Shown: one piece after another, positions 34,155 to 43,141 of the stretch
How the letters are laid out: each line of letters starts with the position of its first letter
Position numbering within the stretch: the stretch's first letter is position 1
NCBI RefSeq assembly: GCF_000178115.2
Contig: NC_014828.1
Span: forward strand, 1,457,310-1,521,309
Length of the DNA stretch: 64,000 bases
Reading direction: 5' to 3'
Origin: Ethanoligenens harbinense YUAN-3
GTDB lineage: Bacteria; Bacillota; Clostridia; Oscillospirales; Ethanoligenentaceae
Translations under genes and position numbers: made by a program
The notes under the pieces: model-generated
Told to the model about the DNA's origin: nothing
Seen by the model: only the letters and a program-made list of their open reading frames with translations
The model's database searches: none

Positions 34155-34802
34155 TCAGAGGCCCAGCATGGCTCTCAGCCTGCCGGAGGCGGAAACGAGC
34201 ATAGCGGCGTAAAGCACGTCGCCCGATTCCAGAATGGTGCCGGTGGTGGGAATGAAGGTCCGGCCGCCGCGGCGAATGCCGATGACATGGATTTCACCAA
34301 TAGCCGTCAGTTCCCGCACCATGCGCCCTGTCAGCAGGGGAGGAACATCAATGCGCACCACCTGTACCGAACCGTCGCCAAGATCGCAGATGCTGTCCAG
34401 ATCATGATAGGTGAGCAGCTCCGATGCGCGCTCAATGCCCCACGCGGTGGTGGAGATCGTCTGAATGCCGATACGTCGGTAGGTGTCTGTTTTTCCCATG
34501 TCGTACAGGCGTGCCACCACGTGTGGAACAAGGAAAATATTTTTGGCGATGCGGGCGATGACGATGTTGGCCTCGTCGTTACCCGTGCAGGCGATCAGCG
34601 CATCGGTCTCACCGATCTTTGCCTGCTCCAGCGTACGGCGGTCCATTCCGTCTCCCACGATGCGGGTTCCGGCGAACATTTCCCCAAGCGCCTTAAAACT
34701 GGCGGAGTCGGAATCGATGACTGTGACCTGCCGGCCTTTTTTTATAAGGTCGTCTGCCAGGCCGGTACCAAGCCTGCCCAGACCGATGATGATAATGTTC
34801 AT
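34155..34802 (-). CDS. TrkA-type RCK protein (second)
   Basis: 215 residues with the same two-domain plan: IIGLGRLGTGLADDLIKKG (4-22), VIDSDSASF after strand 2, then an RCK_C domain near the C-terminus. It differs clearly from its neighbour, so the two may form a heteromeric sensor. Its start overlaps the end of the P-type ATPase by 4 bp and it is 16 nt before the next gene, indicating one transcript. Confidence 0.88.
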   Translation of the reverse strand: MNIIIIGLGRLGTGLADDLIKKGRQVTVIDSDSASFKALGEMFAGTRIVGDGMDRRTLEQAKIGETDALIACTGNDEANIVIARIAKNIFLVPHVVARLYDMGKTDTYRRIGIQTISTTAWGIERASELLTYHDLDSICDLGDGSVQVVRIDVPPLLTGRMVRELTAIGEIHVIGIRRGGRTFIPTTGTILESGDVLYAAMLVSASGRLRAMLGL

Positions 34803-37642
34803 CCTGTTTCTCCTGCCTTTCCGGGACGGCGTTTTCGTTCATTACGGCGGGCCAACGCCTTACGTGCCTCCTCAATGATCAGAATAAGCGGCGGCCAGGC
34901 GCACAGAAGCAGGATATCCCAGATATCCAGCGCGGCCATATGAAAGACCTGCTGCATCGGCGGCAGGTAGATCAACGCAAAAATCAGGATAAGTTCCAAC
35001 AAAATACCCCGGTTGATCTGCTTGTTGCTGAACAGCCCGATGCGGAAGACCGACTGCCGTTCCGTGCGGCAGTTGAATACGGCGCCGATCTGGACAAAAA
35101 CGATGGCGGCCAGCGATATAGCAGTGGCCTGGAAATAGACAGGGTCATTGCCGCTGGCAAGCGGCACGGCCGGCCAGCCGTTACGCAGGTTGATAAAGAA
35201 ATAGGAAAACGCCGATGCGGCCGAACCCAGCAGACCATACCACAGAAAAGCGCGCAAGGTCACACTGCGGGTGAGCAGTGGCTCTTTGGGGTCGCGCGGC
35301 GGCTGCGACATAGTAGTTGCTTCCGGGCGCTCGGTGCCAAGTCCCAGCGCAGGCAGCATATCGGTGCCCAGATCAATGGTCAGAAGCTGCATGACGGTGA
35401 GCGGCAGCGGGATGGCGCCGCGTGAGAATAAAAACATGGCCGAAGGGATGGCCTCCTGCATGTTGGCGTTGAAGATATACAGCAGGAATTTGCGGATGTT
35501 GCTGTAAACCGCGCGGCCCTCCTCAATGGCATGTACAATCGAGGCAAAATTGTCGTCGGTGAGGATCATGTCGGCCGCTTCCTTGGCGACATCCGTGCCG
35601 GTAATACCCATGGCCACGCCGATGTCGGCTTTTTTCAGGGCAGGGGAGTCGTTTACGCCGTCGCCCGTCACCGCCACGATCTCACCCATTTCCTGCAGGC
35701 AGGAGACCACGCGAAGCTTTTGCTCGGGCGCCACCCGTGCGAAAATGATCTCATCCTTTAAGTAGGACTTCAACTGTGCATCGCTGAGGTTTGCCAGATC
35801 AATCCCGGATACGACACGCGGATGTTCACCCTGCACGATCCCGATGCGCTTGGCGATGCTTTCAGCCGTCAGTCCGTAGTCGCCGGTGATCATAATGATG
35901 CGGATGCCGGCGCGGCGGCATTGCTCCACGGCGGCGGCCACCTCGGGACGGGGTGGGTCGGCCATGACGGTGAGCCCTATGAACACCATCTCCCGCTCGA
36001 TGGTTTCCGGCGTGTAGGCGCTCAGAGCGACTGGCAGACCATCTTGCGGCCGCAGCAGACGGTATGCCACCCCCAGCACACGCAGTCCGCCGCGGGCATA
36101 CCGGTCGTTTGCCTCCATGATCTGCGTGCGCAGTTCCTCGGTCATGGGTTCTGTTTTGCCGGCGATGCGGATGAAGGTGCTCAGTCGGACGATCTCGTTC
36201 GGCGCGCCTTTTATGTAAGCGATGCGCGACGCGTTTTCCACCGGGGTTTCCAGTTGATGAATGGTGGACATGCGTTTGCGGCGCGATTCGAATGGCAGTT
36301 CCCGCAGGCGCGGCGTGTGTTCGGCCAGCGCGTGTGGGTCAACGCCCGCTTTTTGAGCCGCTACGCCCAGGCAGGCTTCCGTGGGATCGCCCAGCACCGT
36401 ATATCGCCCGAATTCGTTATTTGGCGGCAGCAGGCGGGCGTTGTTGCACAGCGCAGCGGCCGAGAGCAGGAGTCGGAGGTTCGCGTCGTTATCCGCCGTG
36501 ATTGTTCTGCCGTTTTCCCGCACTTCGCCGACGGGCGCATAGCCCGTGCCGGTTACTTCAAATTCACGGCCCGCCAGCCAGAGATGGATGACCGTCATCT
36601 CGTTCTGCGTAAGCGTGCCGGTCTTGTCGGTGCAGATGACAGAGGTGCTTCCCAGAGCCTCAACCGACGCGAGTTTTTTGACCAGTGCGTTGCGGCGGGA
36701 CATCCGCTGTACGGCCATGGCCAGCGAAAGCGTTACAGTGGGGAGCAGACCTTCGGGGATGAATGCGACGATCATGCCCAGTGCAAAAATAAACGACGGA
36801 GCAAGCGGTTCACGTACAAAGAAAAACGCAGCGAGAAAGAAACTGACGCCAAACGAGATGGCAATGACGGAAATCTGTTGGGTCAGGCGGTCGAGCTGCT
36901 TTTGCAGCGGGCTTTTATCCGCCCCCATCTCCTGCGTGAGGTTGGCAATCTTCCCGAATTCTGTCTTCATGCCGGTCTGCGTTACCATGGCCGTACCGTT
37001 GCCTTCCGAAACACTAGTGCCCGCGAAGACCAGGTTTGGGATCTCCGCACGCGCCAGACCGGTTTTCAGAACGGCGTCGGCGGTTTTGCGCACGGGGTTC
37101 GATTCCCCGGTGAGCGTGGATTGATCGGCCTGCAGGTCGCTGCATGTTATAAGCCGGGCATCGGCGGAAATACGGTCGCCCTCTGCCAGCAGCATGACAT
37201 CGCCTGGCACCAGGTCTTCCGCGAGAATCTTTTGTTCCTGTCCGTGGCGGATGATCCGCACATACGACGGGAGCATCTTCCGCAGCGCCTCGGTGGCCTT
37301 GCCTGCACGGAATTCCTGCCAGAAGCTGAATACGCCGTTGATGACATTGACCATCCAGACGGCGACAGCCAACTGCGGCATCCCCGCAAGCAGGGCGATG
37401 ATGCCCGCAATCCAGAGCAGAATGGCCATCAAATGCGTGAAGTTCGCCAAAAACAGCAAAACGGGCGAGCGCTTCTTTTGCGTTTCGATTTGGTTTTTCC
37501 CATATTGTGCCTGCCGCGTCTGCACCTGCTCTGCCGTCAGGCCAGAGGGGGCGCTGTCCAACGCGTTGTATACCTGCCCGGCGGGAAGCTGCTGAATGGG
37601 GCTTGGAGCCGAGCATGAGGAATGGGCTGTATGATCGTCCAT
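34799..37642 (-). CDS. P-type cation ATPase resembling Na+,K+-ATPase (P2C-like)
   Basis: 947 residues from ATG 37642, 10 nt after GGAAGG. Actuator TLTGES, phosphorylation site ICTDKTGTLTQNE (about 335) and hinge VTGDGVNDSPALKKADIGVAMG are intact. M4 reads VAFIPEGLLPTVTL, and M5-M6 reads FNANMQEAIP then TIDLGTDMLPALGLGTE and PPRDPK. By eye this follows the P2C (Na,K-ATPase) pattern (VPEGLLATVT; SNIPE; IDLGTDM) rather than SERCA (NLVTDGLPA, as in the pump at base 1). The Asn and Glu of M5 and both Asp of M6 are kept; the M5 Ser and the M8 Asp of Na,K-ATPase are Ala here. Ion specificity is inferred. It leads an operon with two RCK proteins. Confidence 0.85.
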   Translation of the reverse strand: MDDHTAHSSCSAPSPIQQLPAGQVYNALDSAPSGLTAEQVQTRQAQYGKNQIETQKKRSPVLLFLANFTHLMAILLWIAGIIALLAGMPQLAVAVWMVNVINGVFSFWQEFRAGKATEALRKMLPSYVRIIRHGQEQKILAEDLVPGDVMLLAEGDRISADARLITCSDLQADQSTLTGESNPVRKTADAVLKTGLARAEIPNLVFAGTSVSEGNGTAMVTQTGMKTEFGKIANLTQEMGADKSPLQKQLDRLTQQISVIAISFGVSFFLAAFFFVREPLAPSFIFALGMIVAFIPEGLLPTVTLSLAMAVQRMSRRNALVKKLASVEALGSTSVICTDKTGTLTQNEMTVIHLWLAGREFEVTGTGYAPVGEVRENGRTITADNDANLRLLLSAAALCNNARLLPPNNEFGRYTVLGDPTEACLGVAAQKAGVDPHALAEHTPRLRELPFESRRKRMSTIHQLETPVENASRIAYIKGAPNEIVRLSTFIRIAGKTEPMTEELRTQIMEANDRYARGGLRVLGVAYRLLRPQDGLPVALSAYTPETIEREMVFIGLTVMADPPRPEVAAAVEQCRRAGIRIIMITGDYGLTAESIAKRIGIVQGEHPRVVSGIDLANLSDAQLKSYLKDEIIFARVAPEQKLRVVSCLQEMGEIVAVTGDGVNDSPALKKADIGVAMGITGTDVAKEAADMILTDDNFASIVHAIEEGRAVYSNIRKFLLYIFNANMQEAIPSAMFLFSRGAIPLPLTVMQLLTIDLGTDMLPALGLGTERPEATTMSQPPRDPKEPLLTRSVTLRAFLWYGLLGSAASAFSYFFINLRNGWPAVPLASGNDPVYFQATAISLAAIVFVQIGAVFNCRTERQSVFRIGLFSNKQINRGILLELILIFALIYLPPMQQVFHMAALDIWDILLLCAWPPLILIIEEARKALARRNERKRRPGKAGETG

Positions 37643-37688
37643 GGTGTTCAAACCTTCCATGTCAGATATGCGTAATCTGTCTGGCCAC

Positions 37689-37717
37689 ATTATACCATTC
37701 TTCCCGATGATACACAA
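37689..37717 (-). promoter_or_regulatory. promoter of the P2C-ATPase/RCK operon
   Basis: Minus strand TTGTGT (37717-37712), 17-bp spacer, TATAAT (37694-37689), 46 bp before the start codon. Confidence 0.75.
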
Positions 37718-37769
37718 TAATGCGCGGCAGGCGTGCGATTCCGGCGAAGCGGGCAAGGCGTGCGGTATC

Positions 37770-37803
37770 AAAAAACGGAGACGCCGTGTGGCGCCTCCGT
37801 TTT
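37770..37803 (-). terminator. terminator of rnpB
   Basis: Minus-strand AACGGAGGCGC pairs with GCGTCTCCGTT (one mismatch) and is followed by six T, directly behind the rnpB 3' end. Confidence 0.85.
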
Positions 37804-38158
37804 ACTGGTGCGAGTAAGTCTGTAAGCCGAGTTCTGTTTTTGACAGCCATCTATCTTGGCCGTGCGTTGCCACACGGCTCACGCCACCATCACGGGGATA
37901 ACGCCGGGCTAGCGTATAACTCCCCTACGGGTGTTGCTCCGGATAGGGTTTGCAGGGCCGCGCAGTCTCCTGCGCGCCGGTGAGCTCTTACCTCGCCTTT
38001 CCACCCTTGCCGGGCCGAAACCCGGCGGTATATCTCTGTTGCACTGTCCCTGGAGTCGCCTCCGGCGGGCGTTGCCCGCTATCCTGCCCTGTGGAGCTCG
38101 GACTTTCCTCAGATGCGACCTTTCGGCGCTGCACCCGCGGCTGTCTGGCTTGCTCGCG
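37803..38158 (-). ncRNA. rnpB: RNase P RNA
   Basis: On the minus strand the conserved 5' region GAGGAAAGTCCGAGCTCCAC, then ACAGGGCAGG, AGAGATATACCGCC, GGTAAGAGCTCACC and the 3' segment GAACTCGGCTTACAG are all present. P1 forms between GCGAGCAAG at the 5' end and CTTACTCGC at the 3' end. Length about 356 nt. Consensus promoter and terminator flank it. Confidence 0.96.
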
Positions 38159-38164
38159 CTAGTC

Positions 38165-38193
38165 ATTATACGGGTTTTGCGCCGTTTTGTCAA
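38165..38193 (-). promoter_or_regulatory. promoter of rnpB
   Basis: Minus strand TTGACA (38193-38188), 17-bp spacer, TATAAT (38170-38165): perfect consensus, start about 38158. Confidence 0.88.
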
Positions 38194-38259
38194 TTGGCAA
38201 ATCATGCTCGCGAAAGGAGCGTCGCCAAGGCGTCGGGTTGTTTCTCTTTTCCCAAAAGG

Positions 38260-38288
38260 TTGCTATTTACATGCAGGCACCGTATAAT
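38260..38288 (+). promoter_or_regulatory. promoter of murD
   Basis: TTGCTA (38260-38265), 17-bp spacer, TATAAT (38283-38288), 45 bp before the murD start. Confidence 0.7.
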
Positions 38289-38332
38289 AAGGAACGTGCG
38301 GGCGCATTGCACCTGAGAAAGACGAAAAAGTG

Positions 38333-39733
38333 ATGGTGATACGATTGGATTCGAGGTTGGACGCGTTTTATCGCAGCCTGCGCGGCAAGCGCATCTGCAT
38401 GCTCGGCATCGGCCGCAGCAATACGCCTTTGATAAAGACTTTCATGGAAAAAGGCGCGCAGGTGTGCGCCTGCGACAAGCGTACGCGTGAGCAATTGGGC
38501 AGTGTGGCCGACGAACTGGAATCGGCCGGTGCCGCGCTGCAACTGGGCGAGACCTATCTGAAAAGCCTGGATTTTGATGTGATCTTCCGCACACCGGGCA
38601 TCCGCTATACCCTGCCGGAACTGGAGGAAGCCCGCGCGCGCGGCGTAGCCGTCACCTCCGAGATGGAAGTGTTTTTTGAAGTGTGCCCCTGCAGGATCAT
38701 TGCGGTAACCGGCTCGGACGGCAAAACCACAACGACCACGCTCATTTCCGAAATTCTCAAACGCGAGGGGCGGCGGGTGCATTTGGGCGGAAACATCGGG
38801 CGGCCACTTTTGCCGGAGATCGAAACGATCCGCGAGGATGACGTAGCTGTAGTGGAGCTTTCGAGTTTTCAGCTTATTTCCATGCGGCGCAGCCCGGATG
38901 TTGCGGTCATCACCAATATCACGCCCAACCATCTCGATATGCATAAGGATATGGTGGAATATATCCAGGCCAAAAAACATATTTTTCTACATCAGAACGG
39001 CTGCAGTAAGACAGTACTCAATTTTGACAACGCCATCACCGTCCCGATGGCAGAGGAAGTGCGCGGGCAATGCCTGGGATTCAGCCTGAAAGAACCGCCG
39101 CGTTTCGGCTGCTACACCGATGCGGACGGCGTGATCTGGTTTTTGTCCGGTGAGCAGAAGCATTACGTGATGCACCGGGACGATATTTTGCTGCCTGGCA
39201 GCCACAATGTGGAAAATTATATGGCGGCCGCAGCGGCGGTCTGGGGGCTGGCCAAACCGGAAACCATTTTGGGCGTGGCACGCAGCTTTACCGGCGTGGA
39301 ACACCGCATTGAACTGGTGCGTGAGCTCGACGGCGTGCGGTACTACAATGACTCGATTGCTACGACGCCTTCACGGACGCTGGCCGGCTTACGCGCGTTT
39401 TCACAGAAGGTCATCCTGATTGCCGGCGGATATGACAAGCACATTCCGTTCGATGTGCTGGGCCCGGCTGCGGTGCAGAGCGTCAAATGTCTGATCTTGC
39501 TCGGCGCTACAGCCGACAAGATCGCCACCGCAGTCGAAGGCGCGGAAGGTTATGCCACCGGGGAGCCGCCGATCCTGCGGGTCTCCGGCCTGGAGGAGGC
39601 TGTGCAAACGGCTCGCGCACAGGCTGCCTCCGGGGATGTGGTGCTGCTTTCTCCCGCCTGTGCCAGTTTCGATATGTTCAAAGATTTTGAGACCCGCGGC
39701 GATCTGTTTAAAAATATTGTAAACGCTCTTTAA
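38333..39733 (+). CDS. murD: UDP-N-acetylmuramoylalanine--D-glutamate ligase
   Basis: 466 residues from ATG 38333 (GTG 38330 is an alternative). The N-terminal UDP-binding domain has MLGIGRSNTPLI. The ATPase P-loop is GSDGKTTTTTL (about 125), followed by NITPNHLDMH and the C-terminal NDSIATTP and GGYDKHIPF of Mur ligases. It adds D-Glu to UDP-MurNAc-L-Ala. It stands alone here, away from a dcw division/wall cluster, with its own promoter. Confidence 0.95.
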   Translation: MVIRLDSRLDAFYRSLRGKRICMLGIGRSNTPLIKTFMEKGAQVCACDKRTREQLGSVADELESAGAALQLGETYLKSLDFDVIFRTPGIRYTLPELEEARARGVAVTSEMEVFFEVCPCRIIAVTGSDGKTTTTTLISEILKREGRRVHLGGNIGRPLLPEIETIREDDVAVVELSSFQLISMRRSPDVAVITNITPNHLDMHKDMVEYIQAKKHIFLHQNGCSKTVLNFDNAITVPMAEEVRGQCLGFSLKEPPRFGCYTDADGVIWFLSGEQKHYVMHRDDILLPGSHNVENYMAAAAAVWGLAKPETILGVARSFTGVEHRIELVRELDGVRYYNDSIATTPSRTLAGLRAFSQKVILIAGGYDKHIPFDVLGPAAVQSVKCLILLGATADKIATAVEGAEGYATGEPPILRVSGLEEAVQTARAQAASGDVVLLSPACASFDMFKDFETRGDLFKNIVNAL

Positions 39734-39862
39734 ATCCATATTCCACCAGGTGTTGAAAGGAAGCTGCGGCATGTATTTGCGATGTGTACCGGGCCGGAGC
39801 ATCCGGTTAGCCGTTGAGGTGAAGAAAACATCCGGTGCCGCTGAAGAAAGCGGGACCTGCCT

Positions 39863-40666
39863 ATGATCTCGCAGATCGATGATGAGCAGGCTGTATGGCT
39901 CTTGCCGTTTTTTGCACGCCGGGCAACGGATTCGGTACGCATTGCCTCCCTGCTCGATGCCTATGGTACCGGTCATGCTTTTTTTTCCATCTATTTGCAG
40001 GATCATCATCGCGCGGTGCTGGCACAGATCGACGACACGTTTCTGCTGATGGATCGGGGGGCGGATTACGCCGACTTGGCGAGATTTTTCCAGTGGAGTC
40101 CGAATTTTGCAAGGCTGATGGGCGCATACGCACCTCTGGAGAAAATTGCGGCGCGGCTGCCCGGGGGTGTGCTTGACCGATATGTGCGCATGGCGGCCTA
40201 TGCGGTCATTCCCGCAAACGTACCCGAGGTCCGGATTGAACGCAGCCCTGACCTGCGGGACGTTTACGCGGTGGAAGGGGCAACCTGCGCCCCGTTTAAC
40301 GCGTGGTATGTGGATATCAGCCATCGCATCCGGCATGGATGCGCACGTGCATATCTGGTGCGGGTGGACGACGAGCCTGCCGCCGCTTGCCTCATCAGCG
40401 CGGAGAGCCGCTGGGCGGGGCTCATCAGCAGCGTGGCCACCGGAAAAGCGTGGCGGGGCAGGGGATTTGCAACCGCGTTGGTTCAGGCAGCCTGTGCCGA
40501 TCTGCTCGGCTGCGGGAAGCTTCCCGTTCTGGAATGCGCATTCTCACTCTGCACGTTTTATACCCGCCTTGGATTTTTGCGGGATTGTGAAATTGGTACA
40601 TACATGCCCGCAGATACGGGTAGACGTCGTTTGGTCAAAGCCCTTGAGGCCGAAGACACATTGTAA
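39863..40666 (+). CDS. GNAT-family N-acetyltransferase
   Basis: 267 residues. The acetyl-CoA binding motif is seen in the C-terminal half: SSVATGKAWRGRGFATALVQAAC (about 191-213), followed by PVLECAFSLCTFYTRLGF. The N-terminal about 130 residues form an extra domain without a motif I recognise, seen in some two-domain GNATs. Substrate unknown. The ribosome site before ATG 39863 is weak. It follows murD by 129 bp. Confidence 0.8.
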   Translation: MISQIDDEQAVWLLPFFARRATDSVRIASLLDAYGTGHAFFSIYLQDHHRAVLAQIDDTFLLMDRGADYADLARFFQWSPNFARLMGAYAPLEKIAARLPGGVLDRYVRMAAYAVIPANVPEVRIERSPDLRDVYAVEGATCAPFNAWYVDISHRIRHGCARAYLVRVDDEPAAACLISAESRWAGLISSVATGKAWRGRGFATALVQAACADLLGCGKLPVLECAFSLCTFYTRLGFLRDCEIGTYMPADTGRRRLVKALEAEDTL

Positions 40667-41143
40667 GAGAAAGTGGGTATACACTTTTTCTGTTTCCACC
40701 TGTAACGGACAACAAGAACGCAGGGGCGTTTTTGCAAGATTGAAATAATACCACAGTTTCGGGCGGTTTTCAGCCGCCCGCGTCGTTCCTATAAGCGGCG
40801 CAGCATCGGGTATACATTTCCGATGCTTAACGAAGTTTTATAGAAACCAAAATTTCCGCAACGGCGCTGTGATAAACAAACTGGCCCTGAGCAGCTGTGC
40901 TCCAGACCAGCTGTTTTTGCACGCATTTTTTCCAATGGTACAGGATGGTTTTAAAATGATGTAATTTTTCTGTAATTTTTGGGCGAAAATATGACATTTT
41001 CTGTCCATCCGTTCCAAAATATGATAAAATGGAAACAGATAGATTAGAAACAGGTAAATCACTTGGATGCAGCGATGAAGCCTTTGGAGGTGAATGATTT
41101 TGTCGCTTGGACACACTGATGTTGAGAGGAGAAGTGTTTTGCT
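40667..41143. other. 476-bp intergenic region with two hairpins
   Basis: Two perfect stems without T-runs: CGGGCGG/CCGCCCG near 40760-40780 and AGCATCGG (40802-40809)/CCGATGCT (40820-40827). The right part is A/T-rich with a TATGATAAAAT near 41021 that may be the -10 for the lysozyme gene; no good -35 is seen. No gene or known riboswitch recognised. Confidence 0.4.
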
Positions 41144-42988
41144 TTGTCCATTTCGCCAACCCTTTCGGAGTATGTAAGCAAAAAGAAAAAATCAGTCGTG
41201 AGGAGAACAGGAGGCATCGTTCTTTCCGTTTCCGTTGCGCTGGGGCTGTTTTTCTGTCAGCCGCAGCATGTTTCCGCGGCCAATATCTCGCCTGGCAGTA
41301 CGACCCTATACCATGTAATTGATATTTATCATGGAGACAGTGTAGATTGGTCGTCTTTGCCAGTGGGGGGGGCAGATGGGCTGAGCGCCATTTACATGAA
41401 AGCGACGGAAGGCGCCAACTATACCGATCCTGCCATATCGTCTGAGGTGGCAGGAGCAGTGGGTAGAGGGCTGAAATTCGGATTCTACCATTGGCTGCAT
41501 CCCAGCACCGACCAGAACTATGTTGCGGCGCAAGCCAGTCATTTTTATGACGTTATCAAGAATTACGGGTATAGCTGTTTACCGGCTCTGGATGTGGAGG
41601 TGACGGACGGCTTTTCCGACGCTGTGCTTGTGCAGAGCATGCATACGTTTCTGGATACGTTCCAGAGGTTGAGTGGTCAGGATATCATGATCTACGCGAA
41701 CCCGTATTACGTCAACAACCATTTCCAAAACGACACCTCGTTGGCCAAATATCGGTTGTGGCTGGCAGACTATGGCGGCGAATATGTCTATCCGGAGACA
41801 CCGCACTCGGCCGGGGCCGCGTCATTTGACAGTGTCAACATCTGGCCGCATTGGGACATGTGGCAATATGCTGGTACATATGATGGCTGCCCTGGCCTAC
41901 ATTTAAGCAGTTTGAATGGAGGTGCTTATGGTGACGGTGACTGGGCCACCGTAGGTATTTTCATCAACACGCCTTCTTCGCTGGCCGCTATTGATTCACC
42001 CAGGGGCAATACCTATACCGACAGCGTGACGGTCTCCGGGTGGGAAATGGCACGTTCCGGCGTTTCTCGGGTGGACTTCTATCTGGATAATTTACAGTGG
42101 CTCGGCTCTACCAGCGCCCTTTACCCACGGGGTGATGCGCAAAACGCACTGAACTGTTCCGGATATTATCTCGATCCGGATAAATGCGGCTTTACGTCTC
42201 CCGCCTTCAATACACATGACTGGAGTGACGGGCAGCATACCATTCACGCCGCCGGTATCGCCAATGATGGCAGCGTGCGGTGGGATGACTATTCGTTCTA
42301 TACGAAAGACGGCGCCATCACAACGATCGACTCACCTGGAAACACGAATTATTACAGTGCTTTACCTGTTTCCGGTTGGATGCTTAACCGTTCCGGTCAG
42401 CAGCGCGTGGATTATTATATAGACAACTTTCAGTCGCTGGGCAGCAACAACGGCAATTTTGTCAAGCGTTTTGATGTGCAGTCTATTGTAAACGCAAATA
42501 ACAGTTTCCCCCTGGGTGCCGTGAACAGCGGATATGTCAATACTCTACCGCTTACGTCGATCGGCCCCGGGACCCACACGCTCTGGGTGGCAGGCATTGG
42601 AGGAGATGGAACCGTGAAGTGGCAGAACCACACCTTTACAGTTGCGCCTTCCTGTATGTGTGTGGATTCCCCGAGAGGGGATGTGCCGGGCGGCAATGTG
42701 ACGGTTTCAGGTTGGGCACTGGAACATGCGGGCATTCAGCGAATTGACGTTTATCTGGATCTTGTGACCGGACCTGTCAAAAGATACACCACATCCGATT
42801 TCTTCAGCCGGCCCGATGTTCATAAGATTGTGGATCCGAGCGGGAACTATCCCAGCACATCGAACAGCGGATTTTCCCTGACCATTCCGGCCGCAGATCT
42901 TTCTCCCGGCGTGCATACCGTGTACGTGGCGGCTATTGGCTGGGACAATACGGTGCAGTGGAGCGTAAACAGCTTTACCGTGAAGTAA
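41144..42988 (+). CDS. secreted GH25 lysozyme with three C-terminal repeats
   Basis: 614 residues from TTG 41144, 9 nt after AGAGGAGAAG. Basic stretch and signal peptide (GIVLSVSVALGLFFC, cleaved near VSA). The GH25 domain (about 60-275) has IDIYHGD, YMKATEG, GFYHWLHP and the catalytic LDVEVTD. Three related repeats of about 105 residues follow (from about 283, 389, 506), each with a (I/V)DSP start, a VSGW motif, RVD(F/Y)Y(L/I)D, and a closing GI..DG.V.W. The enzyme would cut peptidoglycan outside the cell; the repeats are probably wall- or glycan-binding modules. I do not know their family. Confidence 0.88.
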   Translation: MSISPTLSEYVSKKKKSVVRRTGGIVLSVSVALGLFFCQPQHVSAANISPGSTTLYHVIDIYHGDSVDWSSLPVGGADGLSAIYMKATEGANYTDPAISSEVAGAVGRGLKFGFYHWLHPSTDQNYVAAQASHFYDVIKNYGYSCLPALDVEVTDGFSDAVLVQSMHTFLDTFQRLSGQDIMIYANPYYVNNHFQNDTSLAKYRLWLADYGGEYVYPETPHSAGAASFDSVNIWPHWDMWQYAGTYDGCPGLHLSSLNGGAYGDGDWATVGIFINTPSSLAAIDSPRGNTYTDSVTVSGWEMARSGVSRVDFYLDNLQWLGSTSALYPRGDAQNALNCSGYYLDPDKCGFTSPAFNTHDWSDGQHTIHAAGIANDGSVRWDDYSFYTKDGAITTIDSPGNTNYYSALPVSGWMLNRSGQQRVDYYIDNFQSLGSNNGNFVKRFDVQSIVNANNSFPLGAVNSGYVNTLPLTSIGPGTHTLWVAGIGGDGTVKWQNHTFTVAPSCMCVDSPRGDVPGGNVTVSGWALEHAGIQRIDVYLDLVTGPVKRYTTSDFFSRPDVHKIVDPSGNYPSTSNSGFSLTIPAADLSPGVHTVYVAAIGWDNTVQWSVNSFTVK

Positions 42989-43085
42989 CCCCGTGCCCCA
43001 AGGACAGGCATTTGAAACGATGCGCCCGCCATGCCGTGTGGAATATGGAATTTCCCTCCCGCATGCGTGGGTGACCCGATACAGC

Positions 43086-43117
43086 AAAAAAGCAAGGCTT
43101 TTAAGCCTTGCTTTTTT
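43086..43117. terminator. bidirectional terminator
   Basis: A perfect stem, AAAAAAGCAAGGCT with AGCCTTGCTTTTTT around a TT-containing loop, between the convergent lysozyme and tocopherol-cyclase-like genes. Confidence 0.88.
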
Positions 43118-43141
43118 GCTGTGGGGACATTTGTTCGTGGT

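Noticed and set aside
32755-34943. Long plus-strand ORFs opposite lemA, trkA and the ATPase, and other long antisense ORFs
   Set aside because: They have no ribosome sites or family motifs and mirror well-supported genes; GC-rich codons leave antisense frames open.
40827-41159. 110-residue minus-strand ORF upstream of the lysozyme
   Set aside because: A/T-rich, no ribosome site, overlaps the probable lysozyme promoter and start.
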